Shown here piece after piece: positions 1 to 6,597 of a stretch of 11,730 bases of DNA. The DNA comes from an uncultured Collinsella sp. (GTDB taxonomy: Bacteria; Actinomycetota; Coriobacteriia; Coriobacteriales; Coriobacteriaceae). The stretch is taken from assembly GCA_958435545.1 (NCBI GenBank), contig CAUBGU010000051.1, positions 1 to 11,730 on the forward strand. The letters are read 5' to 3'. Every line of letters starts with the position of its first letter. The stretch's first letter is position 1. The notes below the pieces were generated by a model that saw only the letters and a program-made list of their open reading frames with translations, was not told where the DNA came from and searched no databases. The position numbers and the translations under genes were made by a program.

Positions 1-49
1 CCGTATCTTTGAGCGCCGGGCCCTGCGCGACCTTCCCTGCGAGGAATAG
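1..49 (+). CDS. 3' end of an unidentified upstream gene (partial)
   Basis: Reading from base 2, 15 codons (RIFERRALRDLPCEE) run to a TAG stop at 47-49, nine bases before the aroK start. The tight spacing and shared strand suggest it is co-transcribed with aroK and aroB, so another aromatic-pathway gene is a reasonable guess. The 15 residues carry no motif I can place, so no function is assigned. It could also be a chance open stretch, since it is so short. Confidence 0.5.
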   Translation, partial: RIFERRALRDLPCEE

Positions 50-57
50 GTTTCGCC

Positions 58-591
58 ATGTCTCAGCACATCAAACACGGCTGCGACCATATCTTCTTTA
101 TCGGCTTTTTGGGCGCGGGCAAATCGACGCTCGCGCGCAACGTCGGCACCATGTTCAAGCGGCGTTTTATCGATACCGACCGCCTGGTCGTGCGCCGTTG
201 CGGTAAGTCGGTAACCGAGATTTTTGAGACCGAGGGCGAGGGTCGTTTTCGCGAGCTCGAGACCTCGGCGCTCCGTTCGCTCCAAAGCGAGCGCAGCCTG
301 TTGGTTTCGTGCGGGGGCGGTATCGTCGAAACGCCGGTGAATATTGAGTTGATGCACGAAATGGGTACGTGCGTGTACCTCGAGGGCGACTTTGAGGATT
401 CGATTCGCCAGATTCGTCGGTCCGACACGCGCCCCGATTTCCGCTCGCCCGAGCATGCCGCGCGCCTGTTTGAGCATCGCCGTCCGCTGTATCGCCAGGC
501 CGCCGACCTTACCCTTGATATTCGCAACAAGTCCTTCGAGGACGTTTCCTACCTTTGTGCCGAGATGCTTTTGGAGCGTGGGCTGCTATGA
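58..591 (+). CDS. aroK: Shikimate kinase
   Basis: Shikimate kinase phosphorylates the 3-hydroxyl of shikimate with ATP, a cytosolic step of the chorismate pathway. The 177-residue product has the family's usual length. Visible motifs are the Walker A loop GFLGAGKST (residues 16-24), the DTD motif (39-41) whose second Asp acts on shikimate, FRELE (64-68) with the shikimate-binding Arg65, and GGG at 86-88. The lid Arg125-Pro126 and Arg141 in RRPLY complete the substrate and ATP contacts. All catalytic residues therefore look intact, unlike the next gene. The ATG at 58 lies a few bases after GAGG and AGG purine stretches overlapping the upstream stop. Its TGA overlaps the ATG of the AroB-like gene (ATGA, 588-591), implying translational coupling. 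Identification is secure. Confidence 0.96.
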   Translation: MSQHIKHGCDHIFFIGFLGAGKSTLARNVGTMFKRRFIDTDRLVVRRCGKSVTEIFETEGEGRFRELETSALRSLQSERSLLVSCGGGIVETPVNIELMHEMGTCVYLEGDFEDSIRQIRRSDTRPDFRSPEHAARLFEHRRPLYRQAADLTLDIRNKSFEDVSYLCAEMLLERGLL

Positions 592-1697
592 TTCGCCGTC
601 AACTGATCAATTTCCAAAACCGCAGTGTCGATGTCCGCGTCGGATTGGGCGCGTTCGATGAGCTGTCGCGCATGTTTTCCTCGGCTGTGGGCAAGCCTAA
701 GCGCGCGATGGTGGTTTGGAACGACGCCACATCCGAGCGTTTTGGTGAGGTCGTCGAGCATGCTCTGGTCGACGCCGGTTTTGCCGTGTCGCTGCTAGTC
801 CTTGAGCTTTCGCCTGCTGGTGCCACGCTGGCCGATGCCGATGCGATCTTTGGCGCCCTGTCTGCCAACGGCATTACCTGCGACGATCTGGTTGTCGCCG
901 TTGGCGATGCCGCAACCTGCTCGGTTGTTAGCTGGTGCGCCAACCAGTGGTGTGGCCGAACCGAGTGCGCGCTGCTGCCGACGACCTTCGACGCCATGCT
1001 CACGGTCGCGACGACCATGAAGCCACTCGTCGCCTCGTCGGCCAATTTGCTTCCCGCCATTGCGTTCCGTCCCGAACCGGGCTTGGTCGTGTGTGACCTC
1101 GACCTTGTTCGCGAGGCGGACCCCGAGGACCTCAAGCTCGGCTATGCGGTACTTGTTGGCACCATGCTTTCGAGCAGCAAGTCCCGCTGGAATCAGTTTA
1201 CTGAGACCGTCCCCGAGATTCTCGCGGGCGAGGAGGTCGCGCTCGTCAATGCCGTTCAATGGTCTCAGACTGCCCGTAAGGACGTACTGATGGCCACGAA
1301 CCCGAGCGCCCGCCATGCGCTCGATTTTGGCAAGACGGGGGAGCGCACCCTGCGCACCTGCTTGGGCGATGCCGCTTCGCAGGTCCCTGCCTACCAGCTG
1401 TTGTCCGAGGGCATGCGCTTTGAGGCGCGCCTTGCCCACGACGCCTGCGACTTCGATATCGATTACGTCTTTGAGGTTGATGACTGCTTGGAGGACTTTG
1501 GTATCGAGGAACTTGCCTTCGATCTGGAGCCTGCCGCATATATCGAGGAGTTCCGTAAGCAGCAGTTCGCCCGCTCGAACCGCAGCATGCTGCCGCTGCC
1601 CGCAGCGCTCGGCGCCATTCGTCTAACGAGCGTTGAGGACGAGGTTCTTGTGCGCCACGCTCATGCCTACTTGGCTTCTCGCAAAGAACTTCTCTAA
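588..1697 (+). CDS. 3-dehydroquinate synthase-family protein, active site degenerate
   Basis: The 369-residue product aligns over its length with dehydroquinate synthase (AroB, usually 350-370 residues), which cyclises DAHP to 3-dehydroquinate using NAD and zinc. Family landmarks persist: the DDLVVAVGD strand (99-107), LPTTFDAM (130-137), VVCDLDLV (167-174) and LDFGKT (245-250). Compared with E. coli AroB from memory, key positions have changed. The GGG of GGGVVGD reads AVG, the zinc ligands Glu, His and His become Val188, Lys249 and Ala268, the Lys of the AExIK motif becomes Gly191, and the GKN Lys becomes Leu. Lys145 may keep the GGK lysine. The frame is undamaged, so the protein is probably made but not a normal zinc enzyme. 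It sits where aroB belongs, directly after aroK. The start is the ATG in the ATGA overlap. An annotation pipeline would probably call it aroB. Family membership is fairly sure; activity is doubtful. Confidence 0.85.
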   Translation: MIRRQLINFQNRSVDVRVGLGAFDELSRMFSSAVGKPKRAMVVWNDATSERFGEVVEHALVDAGFAVSLLVLELSPAGATLADADAIFGALSANGITCDDLVVAVGDAATCSVVSWCANQWCGRTECALLPTTFDAMLTVATTMKPLVASSANLLPAIAFRPEPGLVVCDLDLVREADPEDLKLGYAVLVGTMLSSSKSRWNQFTETVPEILAGEEVALVNAVQWSQTARKDVLMATNPSARHALDFGKTGERTLRTCLGDAASQVPAYQLLSEGMRFEARLAHDACDFDIDYVFEVDDCLEDFGIEELAFDLEPAAYIEEFRKQQFARSNRSMLPLPAALGAIRLTSVEDEVLVRHAHAYLASRKELL

Positions 1698-1703
1698 GAT
1701 TTA

Positions 1704-1732
1704 TTGACATCCATCGTCTTTCGTATCATGTT
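1704..1732 (+). promoter_or_regulatory. Possible promoter for the M24 peptidase gene
   Basis: A perfect -35 hexamer TTGACA lies at 1704-1709, just after the AroB-like stop. The candidate -10 elements are poor: TATCAT (1724-1729) matches well but has only a 14-nt spacer, whereas CATGTT (1727-1732) has a 17-nt spacer but matches three of six. Transcription from here would place the foldable 1735-1797 segment in the 5' untranslated region. Read-through from aroK-aroB is the alternative. Confidence 0.35.
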
Positions 1733-1734
1733 GA

Positions 1735-1797
1735 GGGACGGGTTTCCAATCGGTTGCGGTTTTCATGCGATTCCGACGTTCGGTTGAGACCCGTCCC
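1735..1797 (+). promoter_or_regulatory. Foldable leader: 12-bp closing stem with two inner hairpins
   Basis: Bases 1735-1746 pair with 1786-1797 as a 12-bp stem with one G-U, including the perfect 9-bp repeat GGGACGGGT / ACCCGTCCC. Inside, AATCG (1748-1752) pairs with CGATT (1768-1772), and CCGA (1773-1776) with TCGG (1780-1783), giving a compact three-way junction. Five T residues follow at 1802-1806, after a 4-nt gap. It could be the terminator of aroB, an attenuator, or a regulatory leader of the peptidase gene. I do not recognise it as a known riboswitch class. Confidence 0.5.
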
Positions 1798-1829
1798 GCA
1801 CTTTTTGAGACAACAAGAAAGGAATCTGC

Positions 1830-2960
1830 ATGTCTGAGTTTGCTGCCGGTCCTGCCGGTCGTATCGAGCGTGTCCGTGCCCTGATGGTCGAGCGTGGCTA
1901 CGACGCCATCGTGGTGCGCGACGAGGCCAACCTTCGTTGGCTTACAGGCGTGAAGGGCGTCTTCGACTACACCTTCGAGTTTCCGCACGCTGCGTTTATT
2001 ACGGCCGACCAGTGCCTGTTCCACACCGACTCGCGCTACCTCAACAGCTTTGAGGAGAACACGCCCGCCGGCAGCCCTTGGGTCTACGACATGGACGAGG
2101 GCACCATCCCCGGTTGGGTCGCCGGCAAGATCGCGGCCAACAAGTGCCGCGTTTGCGCCGTCGAGGACGATATGCAGATTAATTTCTACCAGGGCATTCA
2201 GCGCGGTCTGGAGGACCGCTCCGTCGCCTGCATGCTGCCGCTGATGCACGACGACATCCGCAAGATGCGCGCCATCAAGGATGCCGAGGAGATCGAGCTC
2301 ATGCGCCACGCACAGTCGATCACCGACGCCGCCTTCCAGCACATGCTCGGCTTTATTAAGCCTGGTATGACTGAGAAGCAGGTTCGCAATGAGCTCGAGA
2401 ACTTTATGTTCGCCAACGGCGCCGACAGCCTTGCCTTTGGCTCCATCGTGGCGAGCGGTCCCAACACCGCCAACCCGCATGCCGTGCCGAGCGACCGCGT
2501 GATCGAGAAAGGCGACTTTGTCCTGATGGACTACGGCGCGGGATACTGCGACTACCGCTCCGACATGACTCGTACCGTCGTGATGGGCGAGCCCACCCAG
2601 GAGCAGCTCGACCTGTACGCGCTCGTGCGCCGCACGCACGAGGAGTGCGTCGCCGCCATCCATCCGGGCGTCGAGGGCAACGACATCTTCAAGCTCTCCA
2701 AGAAGATCATCGGCGATGCCGGCTATGGCGATTACTATAACCATGGCTTGGGCCACGGCGTTGGTATCGACATCCACGAGCTGCCCAACTTCAACCGCAG
2801 CAAGAACATCATCGAGGTTGGCTCAGTTGTCACCATGGAGCCCGGCGTCTACCTGCCCGGCGTGGGCGGCGTGCGCCTTGAGGACTACGGCGTGGTCACC
2901 GAGAATGGCTACGAGCCCTTCACCAAGACCCCTCACGACCTGCATGTTATCGACTGCTAG
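1830..2960 (+). CDS. pepP: Xaa-Pro aminopeptidase/dipeptidase, M24B family
   Basis: This is a cytosolic metallopeptidase that removes residues N-terminal to proline, feeding peptide catabolism. The 376-residue product has a creatinase-type N-terminal domain (about 8-140) and a pita-bread catalytic domain (about 150-370). The five metal ligands are all visible: Asp234 in LMDYGA, Asp245 in SDMTRT, His309 in GLGHGVG, Glu337 in MEPGVY and Glu351 in RLED. The supporting histidines of NPHAVPSD (His217) and HELP (His316) are also present. AAAGGA (1818-1823) sits 6 nt before the ATG. It is flanked by a foldable leader upstream and a strong terminator downstream, so it can be its own transcription unit. 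Pairing with efp is common in Gram-positives; both deal with proline-containing sequences. Whether it prefers dipeptides (pepQ-like) or longer peptides cannot be read from sequence. Confidence 0.92.
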   Translation: MSEFAAGPAGRIERVRALMVERGYDAIVVRDEANLRWLTGVKGVFDYTFEFPHAAFITADQCLFHTDSRYLNSFEENTPAGSPWVYDMDEGTIPGWVAGKIAANKCRVCAVEDDMQINFYQGIQRGLEDRSVACMLPLMHDDIRKMRAIKDAEEIELMRHAQSITDAAFQHMLGFIKPGMTEKQVRNELENFMFANGADSLAFGSIVASGPNTANPHAVPSDRVIEKGDFVLMDYGAGYCDYRSDMTRTVVMGEPTQEQLDLYALVRRTHEECVAAIHPGVEGNDIFKLSKKIIGDAGYGDYYNHGLGHGVGIDIHELPNFNRSKNIIEVGSVVTMEPGVYLPGVGGVRLEDYGVVTENGYEPFTKTPHDLHVIDC

Positions 2961-2983
2961 TCCACTTCGGTAGATAGTTTGGG

Positions 2984-3026
2984 GCGGGGCGTCCGAATCG
3001 ATCCGGACGCCCCGCGTTCTCTTTTT
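2984..3026 (+). terminator. Intrinsic terminator after the M24 peptidase gene
   Basis: GCGGGGCGTCCG (2984-2995) and CGGACGCCCCGC (3004-3015) form a perfect 12-bp GC-rich stem around an 8-nt loop, followed by a T-rich tract ending in TTTTT (3022-3026). It should separate the peptidase transcript from the efp run. Confidence 0.92.
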
Positions 3027-3057
3027 ATGCGCTCGCTGCAGGCGCCGTCTGCAAGTG

Positions 3058-3063
3058 TATAAT
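3058..3063 (+). promoter_or_regulatory. -10 box of the efp promoter
   Basis: A perfect TATAAT lies 57 nt before the efp ATG, directly downstream of the intrinsic terminator, where a new promoter is expected. No good -35 hexamer is seen 16-18 nt upstream (the region reads GCTGCA or CTGCAG). A start near 3070 would give a leader of about 50 nt with the ribosome binding site AGAAAGG (3109-3115). Confidence 0.6.
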
Positions 3064-3120
3064 TTCCATCGTATGTAATTTGGACGCTTGTGCGTTCTGC
3101 CCATAACAAGAAAGGTCGCT

Positions 3121-3684
3121 ATGCCTACCATTTCTACCGCCGACTTCAAGAACGGCCTCGGTCTCCGCATCAAGGACAAGGTCTACACCATCGTCGAGTT
3201 CCAGCATGTCAAGCCGGGCAAGGGCGGCGCGTTTGTGCGCTACAAGACACGCGACATCAAGAGCGGCCGCGTCGTCGAGAACACCTGCAACGCCGGCACT
3301 AAGTTCGAGAGCGTCATGCTCACCACCCGTGAGTTCCAGTACCTCTACAACGATGGCACCGACTACATCTTCATGGACAACGAGTCCTATGAGCAGGTTC
3401 CCGTTCCCGAGGACATGGTGGGCGAGAACTCCAAGTGGCTGCGCGAGAACGACATCTGCCAGCTGCTCTTCGCCGACGATGAGCTCATGGGCGTGACTCC
3501 GCCGATGTTCATCGAGACCACCATCGTCCAGACCGACCCGGGCTTTAAGGGCGACACCGTCCAGGGTTCCACCAAGCCGGCCACGATCGACACCGGCGCT
3601 GTCATCCAGGTCCCCATGTACCTCAACGAGGGCGAGGTCATCAAGGTTGACACTCGCGACGGCAAGTTCGTCTCCCGCGTCTAG
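3121..3684 (+). CDS. efp: Translation elongation factor P
   Basis: EF-P binds ribosomes stalled on consecutive prolines and promotes peptide-bond formation. The product is 187 residues, the standard length, with three beta-barrel domains. The N-terminal KOW-like domain carries the tip loop KPGKGGAF (residues 31-38), with Lys34 at the position modified in many bacteria. No modification enzyme (EpmA/EpmB type) lies in the window, and the small Gly-Lys-Gly loop resembles actinobacterial EF-Ps thought to work unmodified; that is inference. The C-terminal half has the family stretch from TDPGFKGDT through ATIDTGAVIQVP to the end. AGAAAGG precedes the ATG by 5 nt, and an ATG 33 nt upstream in the same frame lacks such a site. 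Codons are strongly C-ending, as expected for a highly expressed gene. It opens the efp-asp23-nusB run. Confidence 0.97.
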   Translation: MPTISTADFKNGLGLRIKDKVYTIVEFQHVKPGKGGAFVRYKTRDIKSGRVVENTCNAGTKFESVMLTTREFQYLYNDGTDYIFMDNESYEQVPVPEDMVGENSKWLRENDICQLLFADDELMGVTPPMFIETTIVQTDPGFKGDTVQGSTKPATIDTGAVIQVPMYLNEGEVIKVDTRDGKFVSRV

Positions 3685-3708
3685 CAACCAAATCTTCTAG
3701 GAGGACTC

Positions 3709-4071
3709 ATGCCCCAGGAAATCAAGATTGACGGCATCGGCATTTCGCCCGATGTTCTGACCGCCATCGTCTCGCGCGCCGTGTCCGATGTCGAGGGCAT
3801 CGCCTCCGTTGGCGTCAAGGACCTTGCCACCAACCTTGTCTCCATGATGCTCTCGTCTAAGGCCCCGGCTTCCGAGCCGGCGGTCGAGGCCGAGGTCGTC
3901 GGCGACAAGCTCGCACTCACCGTGCGTGTCGTTGTGTTCTTTGGCTATCCGTTCAAGAAACTCGCCGAGTCCGTTCGCGCCGCCGTGGTCGCCGCCATCG
4001 ATGCCCAGGTGGGCGTTGAGGTTGAGCGTGTTGACGTTTGCATCGACGGCCTCGTTTTCCCCAAGGAGTAA
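3709..4071 (+). CDS. Asp23/Gls24 family envelope stress response protein
   Basis: Asp23/Gls24 proteins are small, abundant Gram-positive proteins linked to alkaline and cell-envelope stress; in staphylococci Asp23 coats the inner face of the membrane through a partner. This 120-residue member shows the typical ISPDVLTAIVSRAVSDVEGI start (about 12-31), in which a helix leads to the conserved VEGI turn, and a C-terminal alpha/beta half ending VERVDVCIDGLVF. A Pro/Glu/Ala segment (52-63) links the halves. There is no signal peptide or membrane segment, so attachment would need a partner such as AmaP, not seen here. A strong AGGAGG (3699-3704) precedes the ATG by 4 nt, suggesting high translation. 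The gene lies 24 nt after efp and 3 nt before nusB, an arrangement widespread in Firmicutes and Actinobacteria. The precise role here is unknown. Confidence 0.9.
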   Translation: MPQEIKIDGIGISPDVLTAIVSRAVSDVEGIASVGVKDLATNLVSMMLSSKAPASEPAVEAEVVGDKLALTVRVVVFFGYPFKKLAESVRAAVVAAIDAQVGVEVERVDVCIDGLVFPKE

Positions 4072-4074
4072 CCT

Positions 4075-4659
4075 TTGAGCCTTAAGGTTTATCGCGGGCG
4101 TACGCTTGCCCGCAGTCAGGCGCTGCAGCTGCTGTTTCAGGCCGAGGCCACGGACAGCCCGCTCGAGCGCGTCCTCGAGGGTGATTTCCTGATCTCGAAG
4201 GGTCCCCTCGACCCCTATGCGCTGGAGCTGTGCCGCGGTGCCTACGAGCATATCGACCGCATCGACTGCGCTCTGCGTTCCGTTGCCAAGAACTGGGATC
4301 TTATGCGCATGCCCGGCGCCGACCGCAATCTGCTACGTATCGCCGTTTACGAGATGCGTTTCCTCACCGACGAGGAGGTCTCGGACGCCATCGTGATCAA
4401 CGAGGCCGTCGAGCTTGCCAAGGCCTATGGCACCGACCAGTCCGCGTCGTTCGTCAACGGCGTGCTGGGCAAGATCGCTCGCAGCGAGGAGCTGCCGGGC
4501 GAGGACCTGTACCAGGAGCTGCTGGCCGAAGATCGCGCTCGCGAGGAGGCACAGGCTGCCGAGGCTGCCGCAAAGGTTGCGGTTGCTCAGGCTGAGGCTG
4601 GCGTGCTGGCCGAGGATGCGGACGCCGCCGAGGCTGTTGTCGACTCCGTCGAGGAGTAG
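4075..4659 (+). CDS. nusB: Transcription antitermination factor NusB
   Basis: NusB binds boxA RNA together with S10/NusE to support antitermination on rRNA operons. The helical core is clear: RTLARSQALQLLFQAE (9-24), the NWDLMRMPGADRNLLRIAVYEM segment (73-94) and the conserved INEAVELAKAYG and FVNGVLGKIA stretches (108-135). The start is TTG at 4075, since AAGGAG (4063-4068) sits 6 nt upstream and the next in-frame ATG would remove the first helices. The product is 194 residues, longer than the usual 130-160, owing to an Ala/Glu-rich acidic tail of about 58 residues (137-194). The gene begins 3 nt after the Asp23-like gene and ends 2 nt before xseB, so it is internal to the operon. Identity is secure; the tail's role is unknown. 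Confidence 0.95.
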   Translation: MSLKVYRGRTLARSQALQLLFQAEATDSPLERVLEGDFLISKGPLDPYALELCRGAYEHIDRIDCALRSVAKNWDLMRMPGADRNLLRIAVYEMRFLTDEEVSDAIVINEAVELAKAYGTDQSASFVNGVLGKIARSEELPGEDLYQELLAEDRAREEAQAAEAAAKVAVAQAEAGVLAEDADAAEAVVDSVEE

Positions 4660-4661
4660 CC

Positions 4662-4901
4662 ATGCCAGAGGGTTCCGTCCGCAACTTCGACGAGATCTCG
4701 GACCGTCTGGACCAGATCATCGCTACCGTTCGCTCCAAGGATACGTCCTTGGAGCGTTCACTCGATCTGTTTGACGAAGCGATTGAGCTTGGCTCCCGCG
4801 CGGTCGATATGGTCGACAAGTTTGAGTTGACGCCGCGTGAGGCCGACAAGCTCGAGCAGGAATACGATGAGGATGCGGCAAACGAATCCCAGGATAGCTA
4901 G
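4662..4901 (+). CDS. xseB: Exodeoxyribonuclease VII small subunit
   Basis: XseB is the small helical subunit of exonuclease VII, which degrades single-stranded DNA together with the large catalytic subunit XseA. The 79-residue product matches the family in size and in its single motif: an N-terminal helix NFDEISDRLDQIIATVRS (8-25), the hallmark SLERSLDLFDEAIELG (29-44), then a second helix and an acidic tail. GAGGAG at 4652-4657, overlapping the nusB stop, serves as ribosome binding site for the ATG at 4662. XseA, often the adjacent upstream gene, is absent from this window, so the catalytic partner must be encoded elsewhere if the enzyme is active. Confidence 0.92.
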   Translation: MPEGSVRNFDEISDRLDQIIATVRSKDTSLERSLDLFDEAIELGSRAVDMVDKFELTPREADKLEQEYDEDAANESQDS

Positions 4902-4927
4902 GCCGCATCTCCGGATACGAATGGTTG

Positions 4928-5740
4928 ATGGCATTCATGAAACGCGTGCGTCTTGATGACGAACTGATTTCACAGGGCATCTGCGCCGATCGCGCGGATG
5001 CCCTTCGCACTCTTATGGCCGGCTTGGTCTCGAGTGGCGGCGAGCGCTTGACTTCGCCGGGCCTTAAGGTGATCCCGGGGCTGCCACTGCACGTGAAGGG
5101 GCGCATTCCCTATGTTGGCCGCGGCGGTCTTAAGCTCGAAGGCGCGCTTGATGCGTTTGGCATCAATCCGACGGGCCTTGCCTGTCTGGATGTGGGCTGC
5201 TCTACCGGCGGTTTTACCGATTGCCTGCTCAAGCGCGGAGCTGCGACCGTTGTCTCGGTGGACGTGGGTCGCGCCCAGTTTGATTGGTCGTTGCGTCAGG
5301 ACGATCGCGTGATGCTGCATGAGCGCACCAACGTGACGCAGCTGCCTGAGCTTGGCTATGCCGGCGCCATCGACCTGGCAGTGTGTGATGTCTCGTTTAC
5401 CAGCATCGCGAACATTATCGATGCGGTGCTGGCGTGCCTGGCGCCTACGGGTGCATTCTGCACGCTCGTAAAGCCGCAGTTTGAGGCTCCGGCGGCGCTG
5501 GTGGGCGAGGGCGGCATTGTGACCGATCCCGCCGTGCGCCGCGATACACTCGTGGCGGCGGTTAAACTCTTTGCTGCCAAGGGCCTGTTCCCGGTCGATG
5601 TGTGCGTGTCGCCCATTCATGGTGCCAAGGGCAACGTTGAGTTTTTCCTGTACGGCACGAGATTTGACCCCGGCGATCGCTCGCAAGACGAGCTGCAATC
5701 CCAGGTATCGGTTATGAGCGAGAAAGCTGCAACGCTATGA
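4928..5740 (+). CDS. tlyA: TlyA family rRNA 2'-O-methyltransferase
   Basis: TlyA-type enzymes methylate ribose 2'-hydroxyls of 16S rRNA (C1409) and often 23S rRNA (C1920), affecting capreomycin sensitivity; some family members have been called hemolysins. The 270-residue product has an N-terminal S4 RNA-binding domain (about 5-60, starting RVRLDDELISQGI) and a FtsJ/RrmJ-like SAM methyltransferase domain. Motif I is DVGCSTGGFTD (88-98). The K-D-K-E catalytic tetrad fits Lys69 (GGLKLEGAL), Asp154 (CDVSF), Lys182 (LVKPQFEA) and Glu238 (NVEFFL). The start is uncertain: TTG 4925, ATG 4928 and ATG 4937 are in frame. Only a weak CGGAT (4912-4916) is upstream, and ATG 4937 gives a family-like MKRVRLDDEL. 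It follows xseB by 26 nt and overlaps nadK by ATGA. Confidence 0.93.
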   Translation: MAFMKRVRLDDELISQGICADRADALRTLMAGLVSSGGERLTSPGLKVIPGLPLHVKGRIPYVGRGGLKLEGALDAFGINPTGLACLDVGCSTGGFTDCLLKRGAATVVSVDVGRAQFDWSLRQDDRVMLHERTNVTQLPELGYAGAIDLAVCDVSFTSIANIIDAVLACLAPTGAFCTLVKPQFEAPAALVGEGGIVTDPAVRRDTLVAAVKLFAAKGLFPVDVCVSPIHGAKGNVEFFLYGTRFDPGDRSQDELQSQVSVMSEKAATL

Positions 5741-6597
5741 AGGTCTTTCTGGTTCCCAATTACTACAAGCAAGAGGCGGTCGAGAGCGGCCTGATGCTCG
5801 AGCTTTGGCTGACGCGCCAGGGCTATGAGGTCGCATGGGCTGCCGACCAGCGATCGAAGATTCAAAGCACGCCTGATATTGACGGCTCCGATCTGGTCAT
5901 TACGCTCGGCGGCGACGGCACGTTGCTGCGCGCTGCCCGCATCCTCAACCATCGTGAGATTCCTATCCTCGGTCTTTCCTATGGTCACCTGGGTTTTTTA
6001 ACTGCTGCGAGTCCCGAGGAGCGCGACATTCTGCAGGTCGTGAGCGACGCCCTGTCCGGCGAGCTGCATGTGAGCCGTCGCGCTACCATCGCCGCGGATA
6101 TCGTGTCCGTGCGCGAAGATGGTACGAAGGATGTTGTGCGCACCTTCGCCCTCAACGACATGGCGCTTACGCGCGGCCCCCTGTCCGATATGGTCGAGTT
6201 TGACATCACGGTGTCCGGTCACCATATCGACCGCCTACGCGGTGACGGTGTCGTCGTTTCGACGGCGACTGGTTCTACGGGTTACGCGCTCAGCGCCGGT
6301 GGCCCCATCGTGAGCCCTGACTATACGGGCATGGTCTGCGTACCCATTGCGCCGCACACCATTCAAGCTCGCGCTTTCTTGACTTCGCCGAGCGATGTCG
6401 TCGAAATCTTTATGTCTGATGACCGTCCGAGCGTTCCGGCGATCGCTATCGATGGACAGTTTATTACCTGCGACGGCACGGTCGAGAGCGTGGCCGTGCG
6501 CCGAGGCCCCGGCGATGTGCTGCTGCTCGACTACGGCCCCGAGAGTTTTTACAACTCGGTGAGCCGCGTATTCTACGGAGTCCGCCATGATCGATGA
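5737..6597 (+). CDS. nadK: NAD kinase
   Basis: NAD kinase phosphorylates NAD+ to NADP+, the only route to NADP. The 286-residue product has the family length. The nucleotide-binding GGDGT motif with catalytic Asp60 lies at 58-62 within VITLGGDGTLLRAAR. It is followed by LGLSYGHLGFLT (78-89), where Ser replaces the more usual Asn. Next come LNDMAL (139-144), Asp in place of the common Glu after Asn, and the glycine-rich GDGVVVSTATGSTGYALSAGGP segment (169-190) typical of the family. The ATG overlaps the tlyA TGA (ATGA, 5737-5740), so translation is probably coupled. The end overlaps recN by 11 nt. The tlyA-nadK-recN order is conserved in many Gram-positives, although the argR gene often found between nadK and recN is missing here. 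Confidence 0.96.
   Translation: MKVFLVPNYYKQEAVESGLMLELWLTRQGYEVAWAADQRSKIQSTPDIDGSDLVITLGGDGTLLRAARILNHREIPILGLSYGHLGFLTAASPEERDILQVVSDALSGELHVSRRATIAADIVSVREDGTKDVVRTFALNDMALTRGPLSDMVEFDITVSGHHIDRLRGDGVVVSTATGSTGYALSAGGPIVSPDYTGMVCVPIAPHTIQARAFLTSPSDVVEIFMSDDRPSVPAIAIDGQFITCDGTVESVAVRRGPGDVLLLDYGPESFYNSVSRVFYGVRHDR

Noticed and set aside
1701..2777. Long minus-strand open frame of about 358 codons opposite the peptidase gene.
   Set aside because: It is a shadow of the M24 peptidase caused by GC-rich codon bias; the plus strand carries all metal-ligand motifs.
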